64,000 bases of DNA, from NCBI GenBank assembly GCA_035771175.1, contig CM069589.1:24198201-24262200 (forward strand), read 5' to 3'. The position numbers and the translations under genes were made by a program. Below are positions 1-9,280 of this stretch, piece by piece. This DNA is from Paratinospora sagittata. Lineage: Eukaryota > Streptophyta > Magnoliopsida > Ranunculales > Menispermaceae. How positions within the stretch are numbered: the first letter of the stretch is position 1; every line of letters begins with the position of its first letter. Below the pieces are notes generated by a model. The model ran no database searches, was not told the DNA's origin, and worked only from the letters and a program-made list of their open reading frames with translations.

Positions 1-207
1 TAAATTTTGACTATATGTATATTTAAGTCAAACTATATAAAAATCATATAGTTTTCTAGATATATATATTTAATGCAAATCTCAACTATATATAATTGAC
101 GTATGTATATATAGTTCTAGAGATATATATATCTAATAACATTTTTTTCTTCCCCTAATTTGGTGGACTTGGGCGGGCCATGGACCGTACGCTCTGATAC
201 CATTAAA
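1..207 (-). mobile_element. Start of internal region (5' leader) of an LTR retrotransposon, cut by the window edge
   Basis: This stretch lies between the LTR end at 208 and the left window edge, and on the minus strand it is the first part of the element's transcribed leader. It carries the primer-binding site at 191-202. Beyond that it is mostly A+T, with runs of TATA-like text at 46-137; the segment around 46-74 recurs in altered form around 110-137, sharing ATATAGTT and CTAGA. No gag start or open reading frame is visible, as expected because gag would begin further left, outside the window. The Ty3/gypsy assignment cannot be confirmed without the polyprotein. Confidence 0.8.
191..202 (-). 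other. Primer-binding site for initiator tRNA-Met
   Basis: The minus strand reads TGGTATCAGAGC, complementary to the last 12 bases of plant initiator tRNA-Met including CCA. It sits five bases inside the LTR end at 208, the usual position for the site where the tRNA primes minus-strand DNA synthesis. It fixes the element's orientation (minus strand) and shows that the LTR at 208-1539 is the 5' LTR. Confidence 0.92.
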
Positions 208-651
208 TGTCACACCCCGCCCGGACGCGCCTAAACCGGCGGTACACTCACGGACGGGGCGCGCATTTGGAACAATCATAATGGTAATAACAGAGTGCGC
301 AGCGGAAATACAATATACAGTACAAATCTGATTTCATATAACTCAGAATACTTTTGTACATAAAATGGTCAAGGAAACATTCTCCCAAAATCCCCAATGA
401 TTCATACAAAGGGTACAAAATGTGGGCCCCATAACCTGCCCCCAGTCCACCCTAATTTCCTGTGAAAGATTTGATAATATTGGAGTGAGCTTAACGCGCT
501 CAGTGGGTAAATAGTGCATGAGTATAACAATTAATAAAGCATACTTCAATATCAAATATCTTAAATACACATGTAAGCATCATAATCAATCAATATGTAT
601 GTATGCATGACACCGTCACGTATTAATGGTTTGATGAGCGTACATCGCCTG

Positions 652-796
652 AGTTCACGTACAGGTGTCCTTCCCCGGGCGTAGCCAGGTTCTCACTGTA
701 CGTCCCTCCTCAGGAACGATGCTCTGGATTCACGTACTGATGTCCCTCCCCGGCGTAGCCGAGTTCTCATGTACGTCCCTCTCCAGAGAAATAATA
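652..796 (-). repeat. Two-copy direct repeat of about 75 bp inside the LTR
   Basis: The copies begin near 652 and 727. Both contain TTCACGTAC, then TCCC-CGGCGTAGCC-like text, then TTCTCA-TGTACGTCCCTC. They differ by substitutions and small indels. A third, shorter echo of TACGTCCCT lies near 844. In the element's sense this is in the R/U5 part of the LTR, downstream of the TATA box. It looks like an internal LTR duplication with no coding meaning. Confidence 0.8.
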
Positions 797-1106
797 TGAA
801 TAGTGAGCAATGCTTCTAACTATTCTATGAGTCATAAACCATATACGTCCCTAGGTGGTGATATGTATGATGCCAATGCATGAACTAGTTTAGTCTACTA
901 GTCTGGTCTTTTCTTGACACTTATACTGACTTTGTCAACGTCTAGTGATCCTTATCAGCGTCGGTATCACGACGTGCAAAGTTAGGACATTCAGGTCATA
1001 AACATTATTGACATAATGCAGTGTAAATGAATAGTAGACAGTAATAATTGAATGTAAACTTTAATAAAAGTTATGAAACACGCAAACCTATGTTTCGTTC
1101 CCCACC

Positions 1107-1195
1107 TTCAGATCTGGTGCTTTTCTCCGGACAGAACTTCGTTGCATCGCTTTCAGATCTGGCGCTTTCCTCCGGACATAACTTTGTTGCACCGC
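1107..1195 (-). repeat. Two-copy direct repeat of about 45 bp inside the LTR
   Basis: Copy one starts at 1107 and copy two at 1152. Both read TTCAGATCTGG, then GCTTT-CTCCGGACA, then ACTT-GTTGCA-CGC, with a few substitutions between them. They lie about 100-190 bases downstream of the TATA box in the element's sense, so they are probably in the transcribed part of the LTR. Confidence 0.85.
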
Positions 1196-1296
1196 ACCGG
1201 GAGTCTCAAAGACTAAAAACTTAGAATGCGTGGAAAGGAGAAGAAAAATCACAAGAGAAGGTGATTTGGTGTGAGGAATGAGAAATGAGGAGGTTT

Positions 1297-1305
1297 CTTA
1301 TATAG
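1297..1305 (-). promoter_or_regulatory. Likely LTR core promoter (TATA box)
   Basis: The minus strand reads CTATATAAG here, a good plant TATA box. It lies immediately downstream, in the element's sense, of the short tandem repeat array at 1314-1487, the arrangement expected for a U3 enhancer block followed by the start of R. The transcription start would be about 30 bases further along the minus strand, near 1265-1275. Activity is not shown. Confidence 0.6.
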
Positions 1306-1313
1306 AGATTTTT

Positions 1314-1487
1314 GCGCCTGAACGTTCTGGCAACGTTCTGGCATGGCGCCTGAACGTTCTGGCATGCCTGAACGTTCTGGCATGCGCCTGAACGTTCTGG
1401 CATTGCGCCTGAACGTTCTGTCACGCGCCTGAACGTTCTGTCACGCGCCTGAACGTTCTGTCACGCGCCTGAACGTTCGGGCGTTGC
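1314..1487 (-). repeat. Ninefold ~20-bp tandem repeat in LTR U3, palindromic core
   Basis: About nine units of roughly 18-21 bp, most reading GCGCCTGAACGTTCTGGCAT on the plus strand, with later units ending GTCAC in place of GGCAT. The second unit has lost its first few bases, and the last has TTCGGG in place of TTCTGG. Each full unit has the 8-bp palindrome GAACGTTC, which contains an ACGT core of the kind bound by plant bZIP factors (inference). The array sits upstream of the TATA box in the element's sense, so it may act as an enhancer. Confidence 0.85.
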
Positions 1488-1539
1488 CCAAATAGTAAAA
1501 ATTTCAAATAGTTTTTTTTGTGAAATACAGGGTATTACA

Positions 1540-1544
1540 CAATG
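1540..1544. other. Candidate 5-bp target-site duplication (CAATG) at the retrotransposon edge
   Basis: These are the first five bases after the LTR and belong to the satellite: the array elsewhere reads GGTCAATGGGTAAC at this monomer position. A 5-bp duplication is normal for this element class. The partner copy would lie beyond the other LTR, left of the window, so it cannot be checked here. Confidence 0.5.
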
Positions 1545-2947
1545 GGTAACAAACATTAAAATAGCCATAACGTTTTCTACCAGACTCCAATTTTAGTGAA
1601 TGCACATTCCTTGGAAAGAAGAAGAAACAATATTTTCAACGCCATTTTATTAACTCATATCAGTGTCAGGATTAAACTGTAAGTCTATTAGAATTTTTCT
1701 TATCGATTCATACAAGAAGTAATTGAATGATCGGGGTGAAACTTTAAAATAACCAAAACTTTTTCATTTTGACTCCAATTTTTGTAATTGAACACGCGTT
1801 AGAAATAGGAAGAAAAGACATTTTCAATTCTTTTTCAATGACTCAAATCAAAGTCGGGATGAAAAGTTACTGCTATTTGAACTTTTCGCCATAATTATTT
1901 CGATAAGTAAGTTGATTGATCGGCAAAAAACATTCAAATAGCCATAACATTTTATTCTTGTCTCCGATTTGGGTGATTGATAATGCGTTGCAAAGAGGAA
2001 GAAACGATATTTTAAACTTCTTTTGATTAACTCATATCTGTGTCAGGATTAAACTGTAAGTCTATTTGAAATTTTCTTATCGATTCATACGAGAAGTAAT
2101 TGAATGATCGGTGTGAAACTTTAAAATAACCACAACTTTTTCATTTTGACTCCAATTTTTGTGATTGAACACGCGTTAGAAATAGGAAGAAAAGACATTT
2201 TCAAATAGCCATAACATTTTATTCCCGACTCCAGTTTGAGTGATTGAAAATGCGTTGAAAAGAGGATGAAACGATATTTGAAACGCCTTTTGAATAACTC
2301 AAATCATACTTCCAAAGAAATGGCTAAGGCATTTTTATTTTGATTGCTGATTAGATTCATAAGTACGGTGGTCAATGGGTAACAAACATAAAAATAGGCA
2401 TAACGTTTTCTTTCGGACTCCAATTTGAGCGAATGCACATTCCTTGGAAAGAAGAAGAAACAATATTTTCAACGCCTTTTTATTAACTCATATCAGTGTC
2501 AGGATTAAACTATAAGTCTATTTGAATTTTTTTTATCGATTCATATGAGAAGTAATTGAATGATCGGTGTGAAACTTTAAAAAAACCATAACTTTTTCAT
2601 TCTGACTCCAATTTGTTGATTGAACATGCGTTAGAAATTGGAAGAAAAGGCATTTTCAATCGTTTTTCACTCTTCAAATCAAAGTCGGGATAAAAAGTTT
2701 TGGCATTTTGAACATTTCTTCACGATTTGGTCGATATGTAAGTTGATTGATCGGGATAAAATATTTAAATAGCCATAACATTTTATTCCTGACTCCAGTT
2801 TGAGTGATTGAAAATGCGTTGAAAAGAGGAAAAAATGATATTTTAAACGTCTTTTGAATAACTCAAATCATACTTCCAAAGAAATGGCTAAGGCTTTTTG
2901 ATTTTGATTGCTGATTAGATTCAAAAGTACGGTGGTCAATGGGTAAC
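1540..2947 (+). repeat. Left edge of the array, next to the retrotransposon: irregular monomers
   Basis: The array opens with the last 11 bases of a gamma monomer, then alpha (1551), beta (1739), a gamma/alpha hybrid (1928-2115), a truncated beta (2116 to about 2205), gamma, alpha (2384), beta (2572) and gamma (2759-2947). The beta truncation joins CATTTTCAA to ATAGCC, removing about 109 bp relative to two full monomers, with TTCAA shared at the junction. The stretch from about 2205 to 2947 is a close copy of 3891-4645, one 1.7-kb unit to the right. Confidence 0.88.
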
Positions 2948-4645
2948 AAACATTAAAATAGCCATAAAGTTTTCTTCCGGACTCCAATTTTAGTGAATGC
3001 ACATTCCTTGGAAAGAAGAAGAAACAATATTTTCAACGCCATTTTATTAACTCATATCAGTGTCAGGATTAAACTGTAAGTCTATTAGAATTTTTCTTAT
3101 CGATTCATACAAGAAGTAATTGAATGATCGGGGTGAAACTTTAAAATAACCAAAACTTTTTCATTTTGACTCCAATTTTTGTAATTGAACACGCGTTAGA
3201 AATAGGAAGAAAAGACATTTTCAATTCTTTTTCAATAACTCAAATCAAAGTCGGGATGAAGAGTGACTGCTATTTGAACTTTTCGTCATGATTATTTCGA
3301 TAAGTAAGTTGACTGATCGGAAAAAAACATTCAAATAGCCATAACATTTTATTCTTGTCTCCGATTTGAGTGATTGATAATGCATTGCAAAGAGGAAGAA
3401 ACGATATTTTAAACGTCTTTTGATTAACTCAAATCATATTTCGAAAGAAATGGTTACAACTTTTTGAATGTTGATCGCCGATTAGATTCATAAGTACGTT
3501 TGACAATGAGTAACAAACATTCAAATAGACTTAACGTTCTCTTCCGGACTCCGATTTGAGTGATTGCACATTCCTTTAAAAGAAGAATAAACAATATTTT
3601 CAACGCCTTTTTATTAACTCATATTAATGTCAGGATTAAAGTGTAAGTCCATTTGAATTTTTCTTATCCATTCAATCGAGAAGTAATTGAATGATCGGTG
3701 TGAAACTTTAAAATAACCACAACTTTTTCATTTTGACTCAATTTGTGTGTTTGAATATGCGTTAGAAATTGGAAGAAAAGGCATTTTCAATTGTTTTTCA
3801 CTCTTTCAAATCAAATTGGGGATAAAAAGTTTTGGCTTTTTGAACATTTCTTCACGATTTGGTCGATATGTAAGTTGATTGATCGGGTTAAAATATTCAA
3901 ATAGCCATAACATTTTATTCCCGACTCCAGTTTGAGTGATTGAAAATGCGTTGAAAAGAGGATGAAACGATATTTGAAACGCCTTTTGAATAACTCAAAT
4001 CATACTTCCAAAGAAATGGCTAAGGCTTTTTTATTTTGATTGCTGATTAGATTCATAAGTACGGTGGTCAATGGGTAACAAACATAAAAATAGGCATAAC
4101 GTTTTCTTTCGGACTCCAATTTGAGCGAATGCACATTCCTTGGAAAGAAGAAGAAACAATATTTTCAACGCCTTTTTATTAACTCATATCAGTGTCAGGA
4201 TTAAACTATAAGTCTATTTGAATTTTTCTTATCGATTCATATGAGAAGTAATTGAATGATCGGTGTGAAACTTTAAAAAAACCATAACTTTTTCATTCTG
4301 ACTCCAATTTGTTGATTGAACATGCGTTAGAAATTGGAAGAAAAGGCATTTTCAATTGTTTTTTCACTCCTTCAAATCAAAGTCGGGATAAAAAGTTTTG
4401 GCTTTTTGAACATTTCTTCACGATTTGGTCGATATGTAAGTTGATTGATCGGGATAAAATATTTAAATAGCCATAACATTTTATTCCTGACTCCAGTTTG
4501 AGTGATTGAAAATACGTTGAAAAGAGGAAAAAACGATATTTTAAACGTCTTTTCAATAACTCAAATCATACTTCCAAAGAAATGGCTAAGGCTTTTTGAT
4601 TTTGATTGCTGATTAGATTCAAAAGTACGGTGGTCAATGGGTAAC
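2948..4645 (+). repeat. Nine-monomer higher-order repeat unit, 1,698 bp
   Basis: Monomer order is alpha, beta, gamma three times over, with three distinguishable variants of each family. The three alpha monomers start at 2948, 3515 and 4080; they are told apart by TTTTAGTGAATGC, GAGTGATTGC and GAGCGAATGC in the conserved part. The unit length equals that of the four-copy block at 27891-34682, so the same nine-monomer organisation exists at two distant places in the array. Confidence 0.88.
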
Positions 4646-4833
4646 AAACATTAAAATAGCCATAACGTTTTCTTCCGGACTCCAATTTTAGTGAATGCAC
4701 ATTCCTTGGAAAGAAGAAGAAACAATATTTTCAACGCCATTTTATTAACTCATTTCAGTGTCAGGATTAAACTGTAAGTCTATTAGAATTTTTCTTATCG
4801 ATTCATACAAGAAGTAATTGAATGATCGGGGTG
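4646..4833 (+). repeat. Reference alpha monomer (188 bp)
   Basis: Offered as a type example. It starts AAACATTAAAATAGCC, has ATAACGTTTTCTTCCGGAC, then CATTCCTTGGAAAGAAGAAG and TCAACGCC, and ends with GAATGATCGGGGTG. Alpha variants across the array differ mainly at GAATGC versus GATTGC and at TATTAG, CAATTAG, CCATTTG or CTATTTG after GTAAGT. Confidence 0.9.
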
Positions 4834-5023
4834 AAACTTTAAAATAACCAAAACTTTTTCATTTTGACTCCAATTTTTGTAATTGAACACGCGTTAGAAA
4901 TAGGAAGAAAAGACATTTTCAATTCTTTTTCAATAACTCAAATCAAAGTCGGGATGAAGAGTGACTGCTATTTGAACTTTTCGTCATGATTATTTCGATA
5001 AGTAAGTTGATTGATCGGAAAAA
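4834..5023 (+). repeat. Reference beta monomer (~190 bp)
   Basis: Type example. It starts AAACTTTAAAATAACC, has CTTTTTCATTTTGACTCC, then GAACACGCGTTAGAAATAGG and AATCAAAGTCGGGATGA, and ends near AGTTGATTGATCGG. The other main beta variant has GAACATGCGTTAGAAATTGG, CACTCCTTCAAATC and GTTTTGGCTTTTTGAAC in its second part. Confidence 0.9.
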
Positions 5024-5212
5024 AAAATTCAAATAGCCATAACATTTTATTCTTGTCTCCGATTTGAGTGATTGATAATGCATTGCAAAGAGGAAGAAAC
5101 GATATTTTAAACGTCTTTTGATTAACTCAAATCATATTTCGAAAGAAATGGTTACAACTTTTTGAATGTTGATCGCTGATTAGATTCATAAGTACGTTTG
5201 ACAATGAGTAAC
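5024..5212 (+). repeat. Reference gamma monomer (~189 bp)
   Basis: Type example. After an A-rich start it reads TTCAAATAGCCATAACATTT, then CTTGTCTCCGATTTGAG, CATTGCAAAGAGGAAG and TTTCGAAAGAAATGGTTAC, and ends with AATGAGTAAC. The second main gamma variant has CTGACTCCAG, GCGTTGAAAAGAGG, CATACTTCCAAAGAAATGGC and GGTGGTCAATGGGTAAC. Confidence 0.9.
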
Positions 5213-8042
5213 AAACATTCAAAAAGACTTAACGTTCTCTTCCGGACTCCGATTTGAGTGATTGCACATTCCTTTGAAAGAAGAAGAAACAATATTTTCA
5301 ACGCCTTTTTATTAACTCATATTAATGTCAGGATTAAAGTGTAAGTCCATTTGAATTTTTCTTATCCATTCAATCGAGAAGTAATTGAATGATCGGTGTG
5401 AAACTTTAAAATAACCACAACTTTTTCATTTTGACTCCAATTTGTGTGTTTGAACATGCGTTAGAAATTGGAAGAAAAGGCATTTTCAATTGTTTTTCAC
5501 TCTTTCAAATCAAATTGGGGATAAAAGGTTTTGGCTTTTTGAACATTTCTTCACGATTTGGTCGATATGTAAGTTGATTGATCGGGATAAAATATTTAAA
5601 TAGCCATAACATTTTATTCCTGACTCCAGTTTGAGTGATTGAAAATTCGTTGAAAAGAGGAAGAAACGATATTTTAAACGTCTTTTGAATAACTCAAATC
5701 ATACTTCCAAAGAAATGGCTAAGGCTTTTTGATTTTGATTGCTGATTAGATTCAAAAGTACGGTGGTCAATGGGTAACAAACATTAAAATAGCCATAACG
5801 TTTTCTTCCGGACTCCAATTTTAGTGAATGCACATTCCTTGGAAAGAAGAAGAAACAATATTTTCAACGCCATTTTATTAACTCAAATCAGTGTCAGGAT
5901 TAAACTGTAAGTCTATTAGAATTTTTCTTATCGATTCATACAAGAAGTAATTGAATGATCGGGGTGAAACTTTAAAATAACCAAAACTTTTTCATTTTGA
6001 CTCCAATTTTTGTAATTGAACACGTGTTAGAAATAGGAAGAAAAGACATTTTCAATTCTTTTTCAATGCTTAAATCAAAGTCGGGATGAAAAGTTACTGC
6101 TATTCGAACTTTTCGCCTGGATTATTTCGATAAGTAAGTTGATTAATCGGCAAAAAACATTCAAATAGCCATAACATTTTATTCTTGTCTCCGATTTGAG
6201 TGATTGATAATGCGTTGCAAAGAGGAAGAAACGATATTTTAAAAGTCTTTTGATTAACTCAAATCATATTTCGAAAGAAATGGTTACAACTTTTTGAATG
6301 TTGATCGTTGATTAGATTCATAAGTACGTTTGTCAATGAGTAACAAACATTCAAATAGACATAACGTTTTCTTCCGGACTCCGATTTGAGTGATTGCACA
6401 TTCCTTGGCAAAAAGAAGAAATAATATTTTCAACGCCTTTTTATTAACTCATATTAATGTCAGGATTAAACTGTAAGTCCATTTGAATTTTTCTTATCCA
6501 TTCAATGGAGAAGTAATTGAATGATCGGTGTGAAACTTTAAAATAACCACAACTTTTTCATTTTGACTCCAGTTTGTGTGATTGAACATGCGTTAGAAAT
6601 TGGAAGAAAGGGCATTTTCAATTGTTTTTCACTCCTTCAAATCAAAGTCGGGATAAAAAGTTTTGGCTTTTTGAACATTTCTTCACGATTTGGTCGATAT
6701 GTAAGTTGATTGATCGGGATAAAATATTTAAATAGCCATAACATTTTATTCCTGACACCAGTTTGAGTGATTGAAAATGCGTTGAAAAGAGGAACAAACG
6801 ATATTTCAAACGTCTTTCGAATAACTCAAATCATACTTCCAAAGAAATGGCTAAGGCTTTTTGATTTTGATTGCTGATTAGATTCAAAAGTACGGTGGTC
6901 AATGGGTAACAAACATTAAAATAGCCATAACGTTTTCTTCCGGACTCCAATTTTAGTGAATGTACACTCCTTGGAAAGAAGAAGAAACAATATTTTCAAC
7001 GCCATTTCATTAACTCATATCAGTGTCAGGATTAAACTGTAAGTCTATTAGAATTTTTCTTATCGATTCAACAAGAAGTAATTGAATGATCGGGGTGAAA
7101 CTTTAAAATAACCACAACTTTTTCATTTTGACTCCAATTTTTGTAATTGAACACGCGTTAGAAATAGGAAGAAAAGACATTTTCAATTCTTTTTCAATAA
7201 CTCAAATCAAAGTCGGGATGAAGAGTTACTGCTATTTGAACTTTTCGTCATGATTATTTCGATAAGTAAGTAGATTGATCGAAAAAAAATATTCAAATAG
7301 CCATAACATTTTATTCTTGTCTCCGATTTGAGTGATTGATAATGCGTTGCAAAGAGGAAGAAACGATATTTTAAACGTCTTTTGATTAACTCAAATCATA
7401 TTTCGAAAGAAATGGTTACAACTTTTTGAATGTTGATCGTTGATTAGATTCATAAGTACGTTTGACAATGAGTAACAAACATTCAAATAGACATAACGTT
7501 CTCTCCCGGACTCCGATTTGAGTGATTGCTCATTCCTTTGAAAGAAGAAAAAATAATATTTTCAATGGCTTTTTGTTAACTCATATTAATGTCAGGATTA
7601 AGTTGTAAGTCCATTTAAATTTTTCTTATCCATTCAATCGAGAAGTAATTGAATGATCGGTGTGAAACTTTAAAATAACCACAACTTTTTCATATTGACT
7701 CCAATTTGTGTGTTTGAACATGCGTTAGAAATTGGAAGAAAAGGCATTTTCAATTGTTTTTCACTCTTTCAAATCAAAGTCGGGATAAAAAGTTTTGGCT
7801 TTTTGAACATTTCTTCACGATTTGGTCGATATGTAAGTTGATTGATCGGGATAAAATATTTAAATAGCCTTAACATTTTATTCCTGACTCCAGTTTGAGT
7901 GATTGAAAATTCGTTGAAAAGAGGAAGAAACGATATTTTAAACGTCTTTTGAATAACTCAAATCATACTTCCAAAGAAATGGCTAAGGCTTTTTGATTTT
8001 GATTGCAGATTAAATTCATAAGTACGGTGGTCAATGGGTAAC

Positions 8043-9280
8043 AAACATTAAAATAGCCATAACGTTTTCTTCCGGACTCCAATTTTAGTGAATGCACATT
8101 CCTTGGAAAGAAGAAGAAACAACATTTTCAACGCCATTTTATTAACTCATATCAGTGTCAGGATTAAACTGTAAGTCTATTAGAATTTTTCTTATCGATT
8201 CATACAAGAAGTAATTGAATGATCGGGGTGAAACTTTCAAATAACCAAAACTTTTTCATTTTGACTCCAATTTTTGTAATTGAACACGCGTCAGAAATAG
8301 GAAGAAAAAACATTTTCAATTCTTTTTCAATGACTCAAATCAAAGTCGGGATGAAAAGTTACTGCTAGTTGAACTTTTCGCCATGATTATTTCGATAAGT
8401 AAGTTGATTGATCGGCAAAAAACATTCAAATAGCCATAACATTTTATTCTTGTCTCCGATTTGGGTGATTGATAATGCGTTGCAAAGAGCAAGAAACGAT
8501 ATTTTAAACTTCTTTTGATTAACTCATATCTGTGTTAGGATTAAACTGTAAGTCTATTTGAAATTTTCTTATCGATTCATACGAGAAGTAATTGAATGAT
8601 CGATGTGAAACTTTAAAATAACCACAACTTTTTCATTTTGACTCCAATTTTTGTGATTGAACACGCGTTAGAAATAAGAAGAAAAGACATTTTCAATTCT
8701 TTTTCAATAACTCAAATAAAGTCGGGATGAAGAGTTACTGCTATTTGAACTTTTCGCCATGATTATTTCGATAAGTAAGTTGATTGATCGGAAAAAAAAC
8801 ATTCAAATAGCCAAAACATTTTATTCTTGTCTCCGATTTTAGTGATTGATAATGCATTGCAAAGAGGAAGAAACGATAGTTTAAAAGTCTTTTGATTAAC
8901 TCAAATCATATTTCGAAAGAAATGGTTACAACTTTTTGAATGTTGATCGTTGATTAGATTCATAAGTACGTTTGACAATGAGTAACAAACATTCAAATAG
9001 ACATAACGTTGTCTTCCGGACTCCGATTTGAGTGATTGCACATTCCTTGGAAAAAAGAAGAAACAATATTTTCAACGCCTTTTTATTAACTCATATTAAT
9101 GTCAGGATTAAACTGTAAGTCCATTTGAATTTTTCTTATCCCTTCAATGGAGAAGTAATTGAATGATCGGTGTGAAACTCTAAAATAACCACAACTTTTT
9201 CATTTTGACTCCAATTTGTGTGATTGAACATGCGTTAGAAATTGGAAGAAAAGGCATTTTCAATTGTTTTTCACTCCTTC
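8043..9280 (+). repeat. Array segment duplicated ~4.9 kb to the right
   Basis: The stretch from roughly 7,660 to 9,280 matches 12,540-14,160 at a constant offset of 4,883 bp. Shared rare variants are GCAGATTAAATTC (8005 and 12888), AACAACATTTTC (8118 and 13001) and GCAAAGAGCAAG (about 8482 and 13365). It includes a gamma/alpha hybrid monomer at 8420-8607. Similarity ends near 9,280, where this copy reads GTTATGGCATTTTG and the other GTTTTGGCTTTTTG. Confidence 0.82.
8420..8607 (+). repeat. Gamma/alpha hybrid monomer (one of eight)
   Basis: The first half is gamma (ATAGCCATAACATTTTATTC, GGGTGATTGATAATG), the second half alpha (CATATCTGTG, AGGATTAAACTGTAAGTC). The switch falls in ATTAACTCA, which both families share. 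The next monomer is beta, so the trimer order resumes with one monomer fewer. Sister hybrids lie at 1928-2115, 13303-13490, 19328-19515, 24209-24396, 34759-34946, 40163-40350 and 42191-42378. Confidence 0.88.

Larger units (their letters stand above)
208..1539 (-). mobile_element. 5' LTR of a Ty3/gypsy-like retrotransposon, complete, about 1,332 bp
   Basis: On the minus strand the LTR opens with TGTAATACCC at 1539 and closes with GGGGTGTGACA at 208, so it has the standard TG...CA ends. These terminal words are common in plant Ty3/gypsy elements, especially chromoviruses of the Tekay/Del kind; that family call is from memory and is an inference. Satellite sequence begins immediately at 1540, so the right edge is an insertion boundary. 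Base composition is clearly richer in G+C than the satellite. Inside are a ninefold short tandem repeat (1314-1487), a TATA box (1297-1305) and two-copy repeats (652-796, 1107-1195). Short open frames at 343-570 and 1221-1424 on the minus strand are not coding: the second runs through the tandem repeat. Confidence 0.88.
4646..8042 (+). repeat. Three tandem copies of a six-monomer higher-order repeat, ~1,132 bp each
   Basis: Copies run 4646-5778, 5779-6910 and 6911-8042 (1,133, 1,132 and 1,132 bp). Each is two alpha-beta-gamma trimers: the first alpha carries TTTTAGTGAATGC and AAGTCTATTAG, the second GAGTGATTGC and AAGTCCATTTG. Relative to the neighbouring nine-monomer unit, one trimer (the GAGCGAATGC type) is missing. 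This is the cleanest place in the window to define the six-monomer unit. Confidence 0.9.

Noticed and set aside
1..160. Matrix-attachment region or promoter in the TATA-rich start
   Set aside because: A+T richness alone is not enough, and the position fits the leader of the retrotransposon.
343..570. Minus-strand open frame of 75 codons inside the LTR
   Set aside because: It lies in LTR sequence with no known protein there and no recognisable domain; length is within chance.
1221..1424. Minus-strand open frame of 67 codons with a repeated ERSGA/NVQA pattern
   Set aside because: The protein repeat is a translation of the ~20-bp LTR tandem repeat and changes frame within it; it overlaps the TATA box.
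1314..1487. Possible CRISPR-like array of short repeats
   Set aside because: Units are directly adjacent with no unique spacers, and they lie in a plant LTR.
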